Source: Rhodospirillaceae bacterium
GTDB taxonomy: Bacteria > Pseudomonadota > Alphaproteobacteria > Bin65
DNA: 64,000 bases
Direction: 5' to 3'
NCBI GenBank assembly: GCA_011523655.1
Contig: WTGH01000033.1
Coordinates: 1-64,000, forward strand
The notes under the pieces were generated by a model that saw only the letters and a program-made list of their open reading frames with translations, was not told the DNA's origin and did not search any database. Made by a program: the position numbers and the translations under genes. Position 1 is the first letter of the stretch. Every line of letters starts with the position of its first letter. This document shows positions 19,878-31,125 of this stretch, in pieces.

Positions 19878-21842
19878 CTAGCCCCACAGCCCGAAGACGA
19901 AGAGGGAGACGAAGCCGAAGGCGCCGATCAGCACGGCGAAGGCGTAATGGTAGACGTAGCCGGTCTGCAACAGGGCGGCGAGCCGCGAGCCGCCCTGGGT
20001 CGCGACCGCCGCGCCGTCCGGGCCGAAGCGGTCGATCGTGCCGCCGTCGCCCTTCTGCCACAGGCCGCGGCCGACGATCATGGCCGGGCGCACGAGAAGC
20101 CGGTCGTACAGCTCGTCGAAATACCACTTGTGGAGCAGGAAGTAGTAGAGGCCGCGGAACTGCTTCGCGAGCGCCTTCGGCCAGGCGGGCCGCAGCATAT
20201 ACAGGGCATAGGCGAGCCCGATCCCGGCCAGACCGGCGACGACGGGCAGCACCTTGACCCACGCCGGCACATGGTGCGCGGCGTCGAGGATCGCGCCCTC
20301 CGCGCGCATGTAGATCGAGTCGCCCCAGAAGCCGCTCCAGTCGTGACCGGCGAACCAGGCGACGGCGATCGCGCCGGCGAAGACCGAACCGAACGCCAGC
20401 ACGAACAGCGGCGCCAGCATGACCATCGGCGATTCGTGGACATGGGCCTGGACGTCTTCGGGCGCCCGGCTCTCGCCGTGGAAGGTCATGATGATCAGCC
20501 GCCAGGAATAGAAGGCGGTCATGATCGCCGCGGCGATGCCCATCCAGAAGGCGAACAGGCCGAGCCCGGTATGGGCGCCGAACGCCGCCTCCAGGATCAG
20601 GTCCTTGGAATAGAAGCCGGCGAAGCCGAAGACGAAGGGGATGCCGACTCCGGCGAGCGCCAGCGAGCCGATCCACATCAGGATGTAGGTCGTCTGCATC
20701 TTGCGCCAGAGGCCGCCCATGCGGCGCATGTCCTGCTCGTCCGACATGCCGTGGATGACCGATCCGGCGCCGAGGAACAGCAGCGCTTTGAAGAAGGCGT
20801 GGGTCATCAGGTGGAACATCGCGACCGGATAGGCGCCGATGCCGGCGGCGAAGAACATGTAGCCGAGCTGCGAACAGGTCGAATAGGCGATGACCCGCTT
20901 GATGTCGTTCTGCACCAGGCCGACGGTCGCGGCGAAGAAGGCGGTGAGCGCGCCGACCGTGACGACGGTCGCGAGGGCGAGCGGCGCGAATTCGAACATC
21001 GGCGACAGGCGGCAGACCATGAACACGCCCGCCGTCACCATGGTCGCGGCGTGGATCAGGGCGGAAACCGGCGTCGGGCCCTCCATCGCGTCGGGCAGCC
21101 AGGTGTGCAGCAGGATCTGGGCCGACTTGCCCATGGCGCCGATAAACAGGAGGATGCAGGTCCAGTCGAGCGCGGTCTGGCCGTCGATGACATAGCCGCC
21201 GACGGTCGTGATTTCCTTGCCGGGAAGCTCCCGCGCCGCCGGCAGCACAGTCGAGAAATCGAGCGAACCGAAAATGGCGAACACGGCGAAGATGCCGAGC
21301 GCGAAGCCGAAATCGCCGATCCGGTTGACCAGGAACGCCTTGATGGCCGCGGCGTTGGCGCTCTCGCGCTTGTACCAGAAGCCGATCAGCAGGTAGGAGC
21401 ACAGGCCGACGCCTTCCCAGCCGAAGAACATCTGGGCGAAGTTCTCCGCCGTCACCAGCATCAGCATGGAGAAGGTGAACAGGCTGAGATAGGCGAAGAA
21501 CCGCGGCTTGTGCGGGTCGTGGCCCATATAGCCGATCGAGTAGACGTGGACGACGGCGGAGACCAGCGTCACCACCACCACCATGACGGCAGCGAGCGTA
21601 TCGAAGCGCAGCGCCCAGTCGACGCTCAGCTCGCCCGACGCCATCCAGGTGAACAGGCGGATCGGCTCCTGCGGGCCGGTCTTCGCGAAACCGACCTCGT
21701 ACAGGATGATCGCGCCCAGCACCGCGGAGACGCAGAGCAGGCCGGACGTGACGTACATCGAGGCCCGGTCCCCGATGCGCCGGCCGAACAGTCCCGCGAT
21801 GATGGCGCCGAGCAGCGGCAGGAAGATGGCGGCGACATACAT
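19878..21842 (-). CDS. nuoL: NADH-quinone oxidoreductase subunit L
   Basis: A 654-aa, the largest antiporter-like subunit of complex I, with 15-16 predicted helices including the long lateral helix at the C-terminus. Recognisable stretches are FFGWEGVGLCSYLLIGFWY, LLHTWLPDAMEGPTPVSAL and AYSTCSQLGYMFFAAG, and the C-terminal KWYFDELYDRLLVRP. Length and motifs are normal. It starts 7 bp after nuoK and ends 3 bp before nuoM. Confidence 0.97.
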   Translation of the reverse strand: MYVAAIFLPLLGAIIAGLFGRRIGDRASMYVTSGLLCVSAVLGAIILYEVGFAKTGPQEPIRLFTWMASGELSVDWALRFDTLAAVMVVVVTLVSAVVHVYSIGYMGHDPHKPRFFAYLSLFTFSMLMLVTAENFAQMFFGWEGVGLCSYLLIGFWYKRESANAAAIKAFLVNRIGDFGFALGIFAVFAIFGSLDFSTVLPAARELPGKEITTVGGYVIDGQTALDWTCILLFIGAMGKSAQILLHTWLPDAMEGPTPVSALIHAATMVTAGVFMVCRLSPMFEFAPLALATVVTVGALTAFFAATVGLVQNDIKRVIAYSTCSQLGYMFFAAGIGAYPVAMFHLMTHAFFKALLFLGAGSVIHGMSDEQDMRRMGGLWRKMQTTYILMWIGSLALAGVGIPFVFGFAGFYSKDLILEAAFGAHTGLGLFAFWMGIAAAIMTAFYSWRLIIMTFHGESRAPEDVQAHVHESPMVMLAPLFVLAFGSVFAGAIAVAWFAGHDWSGFWGDSIYMRAEGAILDAAHHVPAWVKVLPVVAGLAGIGLAYALYMLRPAWPKALAKQFRGLYYFLLHKWYFDELYDRLLVRPAMIVGRGLWQKGDGGTIDRFGPDGAAVATQGGSRLAALLQTGYVYHYAFAVLIGAFGFVSLFVFGLWG

Positions 21843-21849
21843 GCCGCGC

Positions 21850-22161
21850 TCAGCCTTTCATCACGTTCACGTCTTCCACCGCGATCGAGCCGCGGTTGCG
21901 GAAGTAGATGACGAGGATGGCGAGCCCGATGGCGGCCTCGGCGGCGGCCACGGTCAGCACGAACATCGCGAAAATCTGGCCGACCAGGTCTTCCAGCGCC
22001 CAGGAGAAGGCGACCAGGTTGATGTTGACGGCGAGCAGGATCAGCTCGATCGACATCAGGATGATGATGACGTTCTTCCGGTTCAGGAAAATGCCGAAGA
22101 TCCCGATGGTGAACAGGATCGCGGCGACCGTCAGATAGTGCGCGAGGCCGATCTCCCACAT
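21850..22161 (-). CDS. nuoK: NADH-quinone oxidoreductase subunit K
   Basis: A 103-aa subunit with three transmembrane helices. The conserved Glu in [20 protein letters not shown] and the second Glu in [17 protein letters not shown], both part of the proton path, are present. The product begins [15 protein letters not shown] and ends soon after helix 3. The gene lies 4 bp after nuoJ and 7 bp before nuoL. Confidence 0.97.
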   Translation of the reverse strand: MWEIGLAHYLTVAAILFTIGIFGIFLNRKNVIIILMSIELILLAVNINLVAFSWALEDLVGQIFAMFVLTVAAAEAAIGLAILVIYFRNRGSIAVEDVNVMKG

Positions 22162-22165
22162 CGTC

Positions 22166-22780
22166 TCAGACGCCCTCCCCCGGCCGCACCTGCTTCAGCT
22201 CCACCGTCTCCTCGCGGCGGCGGCGGACCTGTTCGCCGATCTTCTGCTTGCGCACGCCGGGGCGCTGGCGCAGCGTCAGCACGATGGCGCCGACCATGGC
22301 GACGAACAGCACCATGCCGGCAAGCTGGAACAGGTAGACGTATTTCGTGTAGAGCAGCCGGCCGAGCATCTCGGTGTTGGTGAGCGCGCTGCCCTCCGGC
22401 ACCTTCTCGGTCAACGCGCCCTTCAGCTCGGGGGCCACGGCCCAGATGCCGCCGACGAAGACGATCTCGCCGAGCAGGATCGCCGCGATCAGGCCGCCGA
22501 CCGGCAGGTAGCGCTGAAAGCCCTCGCGCAGTTCGACGAAGTTGATGTCCAGCATCATCACGACGAACAGGAACAGCACCGCGACCGCGCCGACATAGAC
22601 GATCACCAGGATCATCGCGAGAAACTCGGCCCCGGTCAGCACGAACAGCCCGGCGGCGTTGAAGAAGGTCAGAACCAGGAACAGCACGGAATGAACGGGA
22701 TTGCGCGCCGTCACGACCATGACGGCGGCGGCCACGGCGATGAAGGCGAACAGGTAGAAGGCGAGGGCTTGCAGGATCAT
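22166..22780 (-). CDS. nuoJ: NADH-quinone oxidoreductase subunit J
   Basis: A 204-aa membrane subunit with five helices. The family pattern [40 protein letters not shown] (helix with the pi-bulge Tyr) and [13 protein letters not shown] is clear. A charged, soluble tail of about 35 residues ([20 protein letters not shown]) follows the last helix, as is usual in Alphaproteobacteria. It starts 6 bp after nuoI. Confidence 0.96.
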   Translation of the reverse strand: MILQALAFYLFAFIAVAAAVMVVTARNPVHSVLFLVLTFFNAAGLFVLTGAEFLAMILVIVYVGAVAVLFLFVVMMLDINFVELREGFQRYLPVGGLIAAILLGEIVFVGGIWAVAPELKGALTEKVPEGSALTNTEMLGRLLYTKYVYLFQLAGMVLFVAMVGAIVLTLRQRPGVRKQKIGEQVRRRREETVELKQVRPGEGV

Positions 22781-22786
22781 CGGCGG

Positions 22787-23266
22787 CTACCGGTAGGGTG
22801 CGTCGGCGGCGAGCGCCTGCGCAATTTCGCTTTCCCAACGGTCGCCGTTCGCCAGCAGCTTCTCCTTGTTGTACATCAGCTCTTCGCGGGTCTCGGCCGC
22901 GAATTCGAAATTCGGCCCCTCGACGATGGCATCGACCGGGCAGGCCTCCTCGCAGAAGCCGCAATAGATGCATTTCGTCATGTCGATGTCGTAGCGCGTC
23001 GTCCGGCGGCTGCCGTCGGCGCGCGGTTCGGCCTCTATGGTGATCGCCTGGGCCGGGCAGATCGCCTCGCACAGCTTGCAGGCGATGCAGCGCTCCTCGC
23101 CGTTCGGATAGCGGCGCAGGGCGTGCTCGCCGCGGAAGCGCGGGCTGAGCGGCCCTTTCTCGTAAGGGTAGTTGATCGTCACCTTGGGCTTGAAGAAGTA
23201 GACCAGCGTCTTCCACAGGCCGACGCCGATCTCCCAAAGCAGGACGGTTCGTGCCGCGCGCAGCAT
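22787..23266 (-). CDS. nuoI: NADH-quinone oxidoreductase subunit I
   Basis: A 159-aa peripheral-arm subunit carrying two [4Fe-4S] clusters (N6a and N6b). Both ferredoxin motifs are complete: [12 protein letters not shown] and [12 protein letters not shown]. The N-terminus forms an amphipathic helix that contacts NuoH, and [20 protein letters not shown] is the family signature. It lies 13 bp after nuoH and 6 bp before nuoJ. Confidence 0.98.
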   Translation of the reverse strand: MLRAARTVLLWEIGVGLWKTLVYFFKPKVTINYPYEKGPLSPRFRGEHALRRYPNGEERCIACKLCEAICPAQAITIEAEPRADGSRRTTRYDIDMTKCIYCGFCEEACPVDAIVEGPNFEFAAETREELMYNKEKLLANGDRWESEIAQALAADAPYR

Positions 23267-23279
23267 GGTTCTCGCTCCC

Positions 23280-24311
23280 CTAGGCCGGCAGCCAGCCGGC
23301 GTACAGCAACACGCCGGAATACGCCACGACGGCGATCAGCGACAGGGGCAGGAAGACCTTCCAGCCCAGCCGCATCAGTTGGTCGTAGCGATAGCGCGGC
23401 AGCGTCGCGCGCACCCAGATGAAGACGAACAGCAGGAACGCGATCTTCAGGGCGAGCCAGATCGGCCCCGGAATCCAGTTCAGCCACCAGACGTCGAGCG
23501 GCGGCAGCCAGCCGCCCATGAACAGGACGGCGGTGATGCCGCTCATCATGATCATGTTGATGTATTCGCCCAGGAAGAACAGAGCGAACGGGAAGGCGGA
23601 ATATTCGACGAAATAGCCGGCGACCAGTTCGGCCTCGGCCTCCGGCAGGTCGAAGGGATGGCGGTTGGTCTCGGCCAGCGCGGAGATGAAGAACACCACG
23701 AACATCGGCGCCAGCGGAATCCAGTACCAGTTCCAGAAGCCGCCCTGCTGGGCGAGCACGATCTCCGCAAGGTTGAGCGATCCGGCCGCGATCAGCACCG
23801 TGATCATCACGAATCCGATGGAGACTTCGTAGGACACCATCTGGGCCGCCGAGCGCAGCGCGCCGAGAAAGGCGTAGCGCGAATTGCTCGCCCAGCCGGC
23901 CATGATGATGCCGTAGACGCCGAGCGAAGATATGGCGAACAGGTAGAGGATGCCGACGTTGATGTTGGAGATGACCCAGATGCCGCTCTCGCTCTGGCCC
24001 AGCGGGATGACCGCCCAGGCGATCAGGGCGAGGGTGAAGGTCAGGACCGGCGCGAACAGGAACACCGCCCGGTTCGCCCCGGACGGAATCACCGTCTCCT
24101 TCATCAGCAGCTTGAGGCCGTCGGCCATCGGCTGGAGCAGGCCAAACGGGCCGACCACGTTCGGCCCCTTGCGCAGCATCATGGCGGCGAGGACCTTGCG
24201 CTCGTACCAGGTGAGCAGGGCCATGCCGCCCAGCAGCGGCACGACGATCAGCAGGATCCAGCCGATCAGGATCAGCGCCGGCAGGGCGTAGCCTTCCCAG
24301 AACACCATCAT
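23280..24311 (-). CDS. nuoH: NADH-quinone oxidoreductase subunit H
   Basis: A 343-aa membrane subunit with about eight helices that forms part of the quinone channel. Conserved loops [35 protein letters not shown] and [20 protein letters not shown] (with its acidic residues) are intact, and the C-terminus keeps [15 protein letters not shown]. It starts 6 bp after nuoG and ends 13 bp before nuoI. Confidence 0.98.
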   Translation of the reverse strand: MMVFWEGYALPALILIGWILLIVVPLLGGMALLTWYERKVLAAMMLRKGPNVVGPFGLLQPMADGLKLLMKETVIPSGANRAVFLFAPVLTFTLALIAWAVIPLGQSESGIWVISNINVGILYLFAISSLGVYGIIMAGWASNSRYAFLGALRSAAQMVSYEVSIGFVMITVLIAAGSLNLAEIVLAQQGGFWNWYWIPLAPMFVVFFISALAETNRHPFDLPEAEAELVAGYFVEYSAFPFALFFLGEYINMIMMSGITAVLFMGGWLPPLDVWWLNWIPGPIWLALKIAFLLFVFIWVRATLPRYRYDQLMRLGWKVFLPLSLIAVVAYSGVLLYAGWLPA

Positions 24312-24317
24312 GGGGCG

Positions 24318-26393
24318 CTACCCGTCCGTGCCCGTGCGTGCGCCGGCGTCGAGCGACCGGCGCATCTGCGTGCATTGCGCCATGGTCTCCGAGCAGCGGC
24401 CGATCGGGTCGGTCATGTAGAAATTCCCGACCGGCGAGCGGAACGGCGCGGAATCCGGTGCGGCGCCCGAAAGTTCGCCGCCAAAGCCCTCCCATTCGGC
24501 CGGCACGATTTCGTCGATGGCGTCGAAGACCGGATTGGCGTCGGCCAGCCGCGCGCGGACCTGGGCCAGCGAATCGTAGGGCAGCGTGTGTCCTGCCGCT
24601 TCCGAGAACGCGCGGACGATGGTCCAGTCCTCGCGCGCGTCGCCGGGCGGGAAGATGGCAAGCGCCGTCCGTTGCGGCCGGCCCTCGACATTCACATAGG
24701 TCGCGCTTTTCTCGGTATAGGCCGCACCGGGAAGGATCACGTCCGCCCGCCCCGCGCCGGCGTCGCCGTGATGGCCCTGGTAGACGACGAAAGATTTGCC
24801 GAGGCGCTCCATGTCGATCTCGTCCGCGCCAAGCAGCCAGACCAGGCCGATTTCGCCCGTTGCCGCGCCGTCGAGGATCGCGGCGGTGTCGCGGCCGCCC
24901 GGCCCCGGCGCAAAGCCGAGATCGAGACCGCCGACCCGCGACGCCGCGGCATGCAGGACGTTGAAGCCGTTCCAGCCATCGCCAACCATGCCGAAGCGTT
25001 CAGCTGCCGCGCGCGCCAGGCCGAGCATCGCGGCGCCGTCGTCACGCGCCAGCACGCCCGGTCCGACGATCAGCATCGGCCGTTCCGCCCGTCCCAGCAC
25101 ATCTGCGAAACCGTGGTCGCCGCCGGCGAGCGCGGCCAGCGTCTCCGCGCCGGCGCCGAGATGGTCGGTACGGTAGGTCAGGTCCGCAGCCTCGCCGATC
25201 AGGCCGATCCGGAAACCGCCAGCCCGCCAGCGCCGCCGGATGCGCGCGTTGAGCACCGCGGCCTCGATCCGAGGGTTGGCGCCGATCAACAGCAGGGCAT
25301 CGGCCTCGTCGATTCCCGTGATCCCGCTGTTGAAAAGGTAACTTGCGCGCACAGACGGATCGACCTTCGCCCCGTCCTGGCGGCAGTCGATATTCTCCGA
25401 CCCGCAGGCCGCAAACAGGTCTTTCAGCGCGATCATGGCTTCGCAGTCGGCCTGGTCGCCGGCGATCGCCGCCATGCCCGCACCGCCGGTCTCCGCGATC
25501 CTGTCGGCGATCGCGGCGAAGGCTTCGGACCAGGAGGCGGGCTGAAGCCTGCCGTCACGGCGGACATAGGGCCGATCGAGCCGCTGGCGTTTCAGCCCGT
25601 CGCAGGCGAAGCGCGTCTTGTCGGAGATCCACTCCTCGTTGATGTCGTCGTTGAGCCGCGGCAGCACCCGCATGACCTCGGCGCCGCGGCTGTCGACCCG
25701 GATGTTGGAGCCGACGGCGTCCATCACGTCGACCGATTCGGTCTTGCGCAATTCCCACGACCGGGCCGTGAAGGCGTAGGGCTTGGAGGTCAGCGCGCCG
25801 ACCGGGCACAGGTCGATGACGTTGCCCGAAAGTTCGGAGGTCAGCGAGCGTTCGAGATAGGTCGCGATCTCCATATGCTCGCCGCGGTGCAGCGCGCCGA
25901 TCTCCTCGACGCCGGCGACCTCCTCGGCGAAGCGGATGCAGCGGGTGCAATGGATGCAGCGGGTCATGATGGTCTTGACCAGCGGCCCCATCTCCTTGTC
26001 GTGCACCGCCCGCTTGTTTTCCTCGAAGCGCGTCCTGTCGTGGCCGTAGGCCATCGCCTGGTCCTGCAGGTCGCATTCGCCGCCCTGGTCGCAGATCGGG
26101 CAATCGAGCGGATGGTTGATCAGCAGGAACTCCATCACGCCCTTGCGGGCCTTGATCGTCTTCTCCGAATCGGTGAACACGACCATGCCGTCCATGATCG
26201 GCTGCGCGCAGGACGCCACCGGCTTGGGCGCCTTCTCGACCTCGACCAGGCACATGCGGCAGTTGCCGGCGATCGACAGCCGCTCGTGGAAGCAGAAATG
26301 CGGCACTTCCTTGCCGATCGACTGCAGCGCCTGAAACAGGGTCAGGCGGCCGTCGACCTCGTACTCGCTGCCGTCAACGGTAATCGTCGCCAT
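24318..26393 (-). CDS. nuoG: NADH-quinone oxidoreductase subunit G
   Basis: A 691-aa subunit of the electron-input arm. The N-terminal ferredoxin domain binds [2Fe-2S] N1b (CNFHE-like FCFHERLSIAGNCRMCLVEV). Next come the His-Cys3 cluster N5 site (HPLDCPICDQGGECDLQDQA) and a [4Fe-4S] N4 motif (CIHCTRCIRFAEEV). The C-terminal two-thirds is a degenerate molybdopterin-oxidoreductase fold with no catalytic cofactor. ATG 26393 gives the expected MATITVDG start; the open frame runs upstream into nuoF but has no role. Gap to nuoF is 5 bp. Confidence 0.97.
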   Translation of the reverse strand: MATITVDGSEYEVDGRLTLFQALQSIGKEVPHFCFHERLSIAGNCRMCLVEVEKAPKPVASCAQPIMDGMVVFTDSEKTIKARKGVMEFLLINHPLDCPICDQGGECDLQDQAMAYGHDRTRFEENKRAVHDKEMGPLVKTIMTRCIHCTRCIRFAEEVAGVEEIGALHRGEHMEIATYLERSLTSELSGNVIDLCPVGALTSKPYAFTARSWELRKTESVDVMDAVGSNIRVDSRGAEVMRVLPRLNDDINEEWISDKTRFACDGLKRQRLDRPYVRRDGRLQPASWSEAFAAIADRIAETGGAGMAAIAGDQADCEAMIALKDLFAACGSENIDCRQDGAKVDPSVRASYLFNSGITGIDEADALLLIGANPRIEAAVLNARIRRRWRAGGFRIGLIGEAADLTYRTDHLGAGAETLAALAGGDHGFADVLGRAERPMLIVGPGVLARDDGAAMLGLARAAAERFGMVGDGWNGFNVLHAAASRVGGLDLGFAPGPGGRDTAAILDGAATGEIGLVWLLGADEIDMERLGKSFVVYQGHHGDAGAGRADVILPGAAYTEKSATYVNVEGRPQRTALAIFPPGDAREDWTIVRAFSEAAGHTLPYDSLAQVRARLADANPVFDAIDEIVPAEWEGFGGELSGAAPDSAPFRSPVGNFYMTDPIGRCSETMAQCTQMRRSLDAGARTGTDG

Positions 26394-26398
26394 CGCGC

Positions 26399-27682
26399 TT
26401 ACGCCGCCACCTTGCGTTCGAGAATCCGGCGCTCCAGTTCGGGCCGGAAATGCCGGATCAGGCCCTGGATCGGCCAGGCCGCCGCGTCGCCGAGGGCGCA
26501 GATCGTGTGGCCTTCGACCTGGTAGGTCACCTCTTCCAGCATGTCGATCTCGCCGATGTCCGCGTCGCCGCGCACCAGCCGCGTCATGACGCGCCACATC
26601 CAGCCGGTGCCCTCGCGGCAGGGCGTACACTGGCCGCAGCTCTCGTGCATGTAGAATTTCGACAGGCGGCAGATCGCGTCGACGATATCGGTCGACCGGT
26701 CCATCACGATGACCGCCGCGGTGCCGAGGCCCGATTTGAGGCCGGCCAGCGTGTCGAAGTCCATCGGCAGGTCCTGGCAGATATCCGCCGGCAGGCAGGG
26801 CACCGAGGAACCGCCGGGAATGACGGCCAGCAGGTTGTCCCAGCCGCCGCGCACGCCGCCGGCGTGTTTCTCGATCAGCTCGCGGAACGGGATGCCCATC
26901 GCTTCTTCGACGTTGCACGGCGTGTTCACATGGCCGGAAATGCAGAACAGCTTGGTGCCGGTGTTGCGCGCGTCGCGGCCGATGCCGGCGAACCAGGCGG
27001 CGCCGCGGCGCAGGATCGTCGGCACGACGGCGATGGATTCGACGTTGTTCACCGTGGTCGGGCAACCGTAGAGGCCGGCGTTGGCCGGGAACGGCGGCTT
27101 GAGGCGCGGCTGGCCCTTCTTGCCTTCCAGGCTCTCCAGCAGCGCGGTCTCCTCGCCGCAGATGTAGGCGCCGGCGCCGCGATGGATGTGGATGTCGAAA
27201 TCCCAGCCCGAGCCGCTGGCATTCTTGCCGATCAGCCCGGCCCCGTAGGCCTGGTCGACCGCGGCCTGCAGCCGCTCCCCCTCGCGGTAGAATTCGCCGC
27301 GGACATAGATGTAGGCCGTGTTGGCGCCCATCGCGAAACCGGCGATCAGGCAGCCTTCGACCAGCTTGTGCGGATCGTGCCGCATGATGTCCCGGTCCTT
27401 GCAGGTGCCGGGCTCGGATTCGTCGGCGTTGACGACCAGATAGTGCGGGCGGCCGTCGCGCTTGTCGTCCGGCGGCATGAAGGTCCATTTGAGGCCGGTC
27501 GGGAAGCCGGCGCCGCCCCGGCCGCGCAGGCCCGATTCCTTGACCTGCTGGCAGATCCAGGCGCGGCCCTGTTCCAGGAACCAGGCAGTCTGGTCCCAGT
27601 CGCCGCGCCGGCGCGCGCCCTCGAGGCCCCAGTCGTCGAAGCCGTAGAGGTTGGTGAAGATGCGGTCGCGGTCGTCGAGCAT
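26399..27682 (-). CDS. nuoF: NADH-quinone oxidoreductase subunit F
   Basis: A 427-aa flavoprotein that binds NADH and FMN. Visible motifs are [17 protein letters not shown] (NADH), [20 protein letters not shown] (FMN), [25 protein letters not shown] and, near the C-terminus, the [4Fe-4S] N3 ligands [13 protein letters not shown] plus the later Cys in [13 protein letters not shown]. The ATG at 27682 overlaps the nuoE stop as ATGA. Confidence 0.98.
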   Translation of the reverse strand: MLDDRDRIFTNLYGFDDWGLEGARRRGDWDQTAWFLEQGRAWICQQVKESGLRGRGGAGFPTGLKWTFMPPDDKRDGRPHYLVVNADESEPGTCKDRDIMRHDPHKLVEGCLIAGFAMGANTAYIYVRGEFYREGERLQAAVDQAYGAGLIGKNASGSGWDFDIHIHRGAGAYICGEETALLESLEGKKGQPRLKPPFPANAGLYGCPTTVNNVESIAVVPTILRRGAAWFAGIGRDARNTGTKLFCISGHVNTPCNVEEAMGIPFRELIEKHAGGVRGGWDNLLAVIPGGSSVPCLPADICQDLPMDFDTLAGLKSGLGTAAVIVMDRSTDIVDAICRLSKFYMHESCGQCTPCREGTGWMWRVMTRLVRGDADIGEIDMLEEVTYQVEGHTICALGDAAAWPIQGLIRHFRPELERRILERKVAA

Positions 27683-28620
27683 CAGGCGCCGCCCTCCCCC
27701 GCACCCGCTGCGGCCAGCGCCGCGGCCTGCGCAATCCAGTCGTCCCGTTCGATCCGGCCGCCGAGCTTCAGTGCGTCGTTGACCCACTGCCGTTCGCCGG
27801 GTGTCCAGGCGGCGATCTGGTCGAAATGGTAGACGCCGATGCCGTGCAGGGCGCTTTCGATCTTCGGCCCGAGGCCCTTGAGGCGGGCGAGCGCATCCGC
27901 CTTGCCGCCGCGCGGCCCGTCGAGCGCGGGCGGACGTCCGTCCGCAGCGGCGGGCGCCTCGGCCGCGGCCGCCAAAGGATCGCCGTAGACCGCCGCCGGA
28001 TCGAAGCGCATCGGAGGCGGCACGTCGAGCAGGGTCAGGGCGCCGCCTTCCGGCTCCGAGGAGCGGCGACCGGCCTGCGATCCCGCCGGCAGGTCGTCGC
28101 CGTTTTTCAGCGCGCGCAGGACGGCGGCGAAATTCTCGTAGGTCAGATCCTCGACGAAATCGTCGTTCACCTGGACCATCGGCGCGTTCACGCAGGCGCC
28201 CAGACACTCGACCTCGGTGCAGGTGAACTGCCCGTCATCGCTGGTTTCGCCGGGGCCGATGCCGACCTCGTCGCGGATGGCGCGGAAGACCTCTCCGGCA
28301 CCGCGAATCATGCAGGGGGTGGTGCCGCAGACCTGGAGATGGAATGTCCCGACCGGCGCGAGGTTGATCATTGTGTAGAAGGTCGCGACCTCCATCACGC
28401 GGATCTTCGCCATGCCGAGCCGCCCGGCGATGTGCTCGATCGCGGCCCGCGGCACCCAGCCGCCGTGCTGGCGCTGCGCCAGGTCGAGCAGCGGCAGCAC
28501 CGCGCTCGCCAGCCGGCCCTCCGGATAGCAGGCGATCGCGCGCTCCGCCGCCCGGCCGTGCTCGCCGTCAAAGGCGAAGCTGTCCGGCTGCTCGACAGCC
28601 GCCTGGGCCGGCCCACTCAC
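27682..28620 (-). CDS. nuoE: NADH-quinone oxidoreductase subunit E with C-terminal extension
   Basis: 312 aa. Residues about 20-180 form the usual thioredoxin-like [2Fe-2S] subunit, with cluster ligands in [10 protein letters not shown] and [10 protein letters not shown] further ~130 residues follow: a Pro/Ala-rich linker, then a compact helical domain with [20 protein letters not shown] and [20 protein letters not shown], resembling a helix-hairpin-helix fold that I know from NuoE of some other Alphaproteobacteria. The start is GTG at 28620, overlapping the nuoD TGA by 4 bases (GTGA). Confidence 0.95.
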   Translation of the reverse strand: MSGPAQAAVEQPDSFAFDGEHGRAAERAIACYPEGRLASAVLPLLDLAQRQHGGWVPRAAIEHIAGRLGMAKIRVMEVATFYTMINLAPVGTFHLQVCGTTPCMIRGAGEVFRAIRDEVGIGPGETSDDGQFTCTEVECLGACVNAPMVQVNDDFVEDLTYENFAAVLRALKNGDDLPAGSQAGRRSSEPEGGALTLLDVPPPMRFDPAAVYGDPLAAAAEAPAAADGRPPALDGPRGGKADALARLKGLGPKIESALHGIGVYHFDQIAAWTPGERQWVNDALKLGGRIERDDWIAQAAALAAAGAGEGGA

Positions 28621-29858
28621 CGGTCGACCTCGCCGAACACGATGTCCATGGAGCCGACGATGGCGCAGACGTCGGCCAGCATGTGGCCTTTCGACATGAA
28701 TTCGGTCGCCTGGAGATGGGCGAAGCCCGGCGCCCGGATCTTGCAGCGGTAGGGCTTGTTGCTGCCGTCGGCGACCAGATAGACGCCGAACTCGCCCTTC
28801 GGCGCCTCGACCGCCGTGTAGGTCTCGCCGGCCGGAACGCGATAGCCCTCGGTATAGAGCTTGAAATGATGGATCAGCGCCTCCATCGAGCGCTTCATCT
28901 CGCCCCGCTTCGGCGGCGTCACTTTGTTGTCGTCGGCCGCCACCGGCCCGTCGAGGGTCTCCAGCCGGTCGAGCGCCTGGTCGATGATGCGCAGGCTCTG
29001 GCGCATCTCCTCGACGCGCACGAGATAGCGGTCGTAGCAGTCGCCGTTCCTGCCGACCGGAATGTCGAAATCGTAATCCTCGTAGCCGTCGTAGGGCTGC
29101 GCCTTGCGCAGGTCCCAAGCGAGGCCGGAGGCGCGCAGCATCGGGCCGGAAAAGCCCCAGTCCAGCGCGTCCTTCGCCGTGACGACGCCGATATCGACCG
29201 AACGCTGCTTGAAGATGCGGTTTTCGGTCAGCAGCGTCTCGATATCGTCGACGATCTTCGGGAAGGCCGCGCGCCAGGCCCTGATGTCGCCGATCAGGCC
29301 GGCCGGCAGGTCCTGATGCACGCCGCCGGGCCGGAAATAGGCCGCGTGGAGCCGCGCGCCGCACACCCGTTCGTAGAAGCCCATCAGCTTCTCGCGCTCC
29401 TCGAAGGCCCAGAGGAAGGGCGTCAGCGCGCCGACGTCCATGGCGTAGGCCGGCACGTTCAGCAGATGGTTGAGCACCCGGCCGATCTCGGCGTAGAGCA
29501 CGCGGATCGCCTGGCCGCGCGGCGGCACCACAAGGCCCAGCAGCGTCTCCGTCGCCAGCGCGAAGGCGTGTTCCTGGTTCATCGGCGCGACATAGTCGAG
29601 CCGGTCGAAATAGGGCACGGCCTGGAGATAGGTCTTGTGCTCGATCAGCTTCTCGGTGCCGCGGTGCAGCAGGCCGATATGGGGATCGGCGCGCTCGACG
29701 ATCTCGCCGTCCATCTCCAGCACCAGGCGCAATACGCCGTGGGCCGCCGGATGCTGCGGCCCGAAATTCAGATTGAGGTTCTTGATCTCGACGTCGCCGG
29801 GCCCGGAATCCTGCCCGGAACCTTGCGCTACGCCCACCGCCGGCCGTCCGTCAGGCAT
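28617..29858 (-). CDS. nuoD: NADH-quinone oxidoreductase subunit D
   Basis: A 413-aa 49-kDa-type subunit that lines the quinone site with NuoB. Recognised from [59 protein letters not shown] and the C-terminal DIVFGEVDR. The ATG at 29858 has GGAGG inside the end of nuoC at a good distance; the frame is open upstream but codes only repetitive basic sequence from the nuoC tail. About 25 residues precede the conserved core. Confidence 0.97.
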   Translation of the reverse strand: MPDGRPAVGVAQGSGQDSGPGDVEIKNLNLNFGPQHPAAHGVLRLVLEMDGEIVERADPHIGLLHRGTEKLIEHKTYLQAVPYFDRLDYVAPMNQEHAFALATETLLGLVVPPRGQAIRVLYAEIGRVLNHLLNVPAYAMDVGALTPFLWAFEEREKLMGFYERVCGARLHAAYFRPGGVHQDLPAGLIGDIRAWRAAFPKIVDDIETLLTENRIFKQRSVDIGVVTAKDALDWGFSGPMLRASGLAWDLRKAQPYDGYEDYDFDIPVGRNGDCYDRYLVRVEEMRQSLRIIDQALDRLETLDGPVAADDNKVTPPKRGEMKRSMEALIHHFKLYTEGYRVPAGETYTAVEAPKGEFGVYLVADGSNKPYRCKIRAPGFAHLQATEFMSKGHMLADVCAIVGSMDIVFGEVDR

Positions 29859-29862
29859 GTCG

Positions 29863-30549
29863 CTAGCCCTCCGCTGCCCCAGCCGATGCGCCCGATGCGC
29901 CCGATGCACCCGATGCGGCCTTTTCGTCGCCCGGCGCAACCGGCGGCAGGCCGCGGGTCATGCCTTCCCAGGGCGAGAGGAAATCGAAGGTCCGGTAGTC
30001 CTGCTGCAGCGTCACGGGTTCGTAGACGACGCGCTTCTGCTCCTCGTCGTAGCGCACCTCGACGAAGCCGGTGAGCGGGAAATCCTTGCGCAGCGGATGG
30101 CCGTCGAAGCCGTAGTCGGTCAGCAGGCGGCGCAGGTCGGGGTTGTCGGCGAAATAGATGCCGTACAGGTCCCACGCCTCGCGTTCGAACCAGCCGGCGG
30201 CGCTGTAGACCTCTGCGACCGACGGCACCGGAGTTTCCTCGTCGGTATGGACCTTGACCCGGCAGCGCAGGTTCGCGGTGACGCTCAGCAGGTTGTAGAC
30301 GACGTCGAACCGCTCCGCGCGCGCCGGCCAGTCGACGCCGCACAGATCGACCAGGCAGGTGAAGGCGCAGTTCGGATCGTCGCGCAGGCGCGTCAGCACC
30401 GTGACGATCGCCGCCCGGTCGACCGTGAGGCACAATTCGCCGTGCACGATGTCCGCCTCGATCGCCGCCCCGGTCGCGTCCCCCATTGCGTCGGGGGGCA
30501 GGACGGCAAGGACGTGCTCTTTCAGTTCGTTGAGCGCTTCCGGGGTCAT
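29863..30549 (-). CDS. nuoC: NADH-quinone oxidoreductase subunit C
   Basis: A 228-aa 30-kDa-type subunit of the peripheral arm. Core motifs are [40 protein letters not shown] and [19 protein letters not shown]. The C-terminal tail after about residue 205 is a low-complexity stretch (repeated GAS triplets) encoded by a 9-bp tandem repeat near 29884-29918, likely a recent slippage product with no structural role. It lies 21 bp after nuoB and 4 bp before nuoD. Confidence 0.97.
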   Translation of the reverse strand: MTPEALNELKEHVLAVLPPDAMGDATGAAIEADIVHGELCLTVDRAAIVTVLTRLRDDPNCAFTCLVDLCGVDWPARAERFDVVYNLLSVTANLRCRVKVHTDEETPVPSVAEVYSAAGWFEREAWDLYGIYFADNPDLRRLLTDYGFDGHPLRKDFPLTGFVEVRYDEEQKRVVYEPVTLQQDYRTFDFLSPWEGMTRGLPPVAPGDEKAASGASGASGASAGAAEG

Positions 30550-30570
30550 CGGCTGCCGGGTTTCGCGGGG

Positions 30571-31125
30571 CTACCGGGCAAAGCTCGCCGTGCGGCGGAT
30601 TTTCTTCTGGAGTTGCAGAACGCCGTAGAGCAGCGCCTCCGCGGTCGGCGGACAGCCGGGGACGTAGACGTCGACCGGCACGATCCGGTCGCAGCCGCGG
30701 ACCACCGAATAGGAATAATGATAGTAGCCGCCGCCGTTGGCGCACGAGCCCATCGAGATCACCCAGCGCGGCTCGGCCATCTGGTCGTAGACCCGGCGCA
30801 GCGCCGGCGCCATCTTGTTGGTCAGCGTGCCGGCGACGATCATCACGTCCGACTGGCGGGGACTGGGGAAGAACACCGTGCCGAACCGGTCGAGATCGTA
30901 GCGGCTCGCCCCGGTATGCATCATCTCGACGGCGCAGCAGGCGAGGCCGAAGGTCATCGGCCAGAGCGAGCCCGACTGGGCCCAGCCGACCAGCGAATCG
31001 AGGCTGGACACGACGAAACCCTTGGACCGGAACTCCTTGTCGAGAAAGGCGTCCAGTTCCGGCAGCTGCGCCGGGGCGGCCCCGGCCGCGCTGCCCGCTG
31101 CGCTTTCGGGAGCGGCTACTCCCAT
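30571..31125 (-). CDS. nuoB: NADH-quinone oxidoreductase subunit B
   Basis: A 184-aa subunit carrying [4Fe-4S] N2, the last cluster before quinone. The unusual adjacent cysteines in [10 protein letters not shown], plus [12 protein letters not shown] and [14 protein letters not shown], supply the ligands. An Ala-rich N-terminal tail precedes the core. ATG 31125 overlaps the nuoA stop by 10 bases. Confidence 0.98.
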   Translation of the reverse strand: MGVAAPESAAGSAAGAAPAQLPELDAFLDKEFRSKGFVVSSLDSLVGWAQSGSLWPMTFGLACCAVEMMHTGASRYDLDRFGTVFFPSPRQSDVMIVAGTLTNKMAPALRRVYDQMAEPRWVISMGSCANGGGYYHYSYSVVRGCDRIVPVDVYVPGCPPTAEALLYGVLQLQKKIRRTASFAR

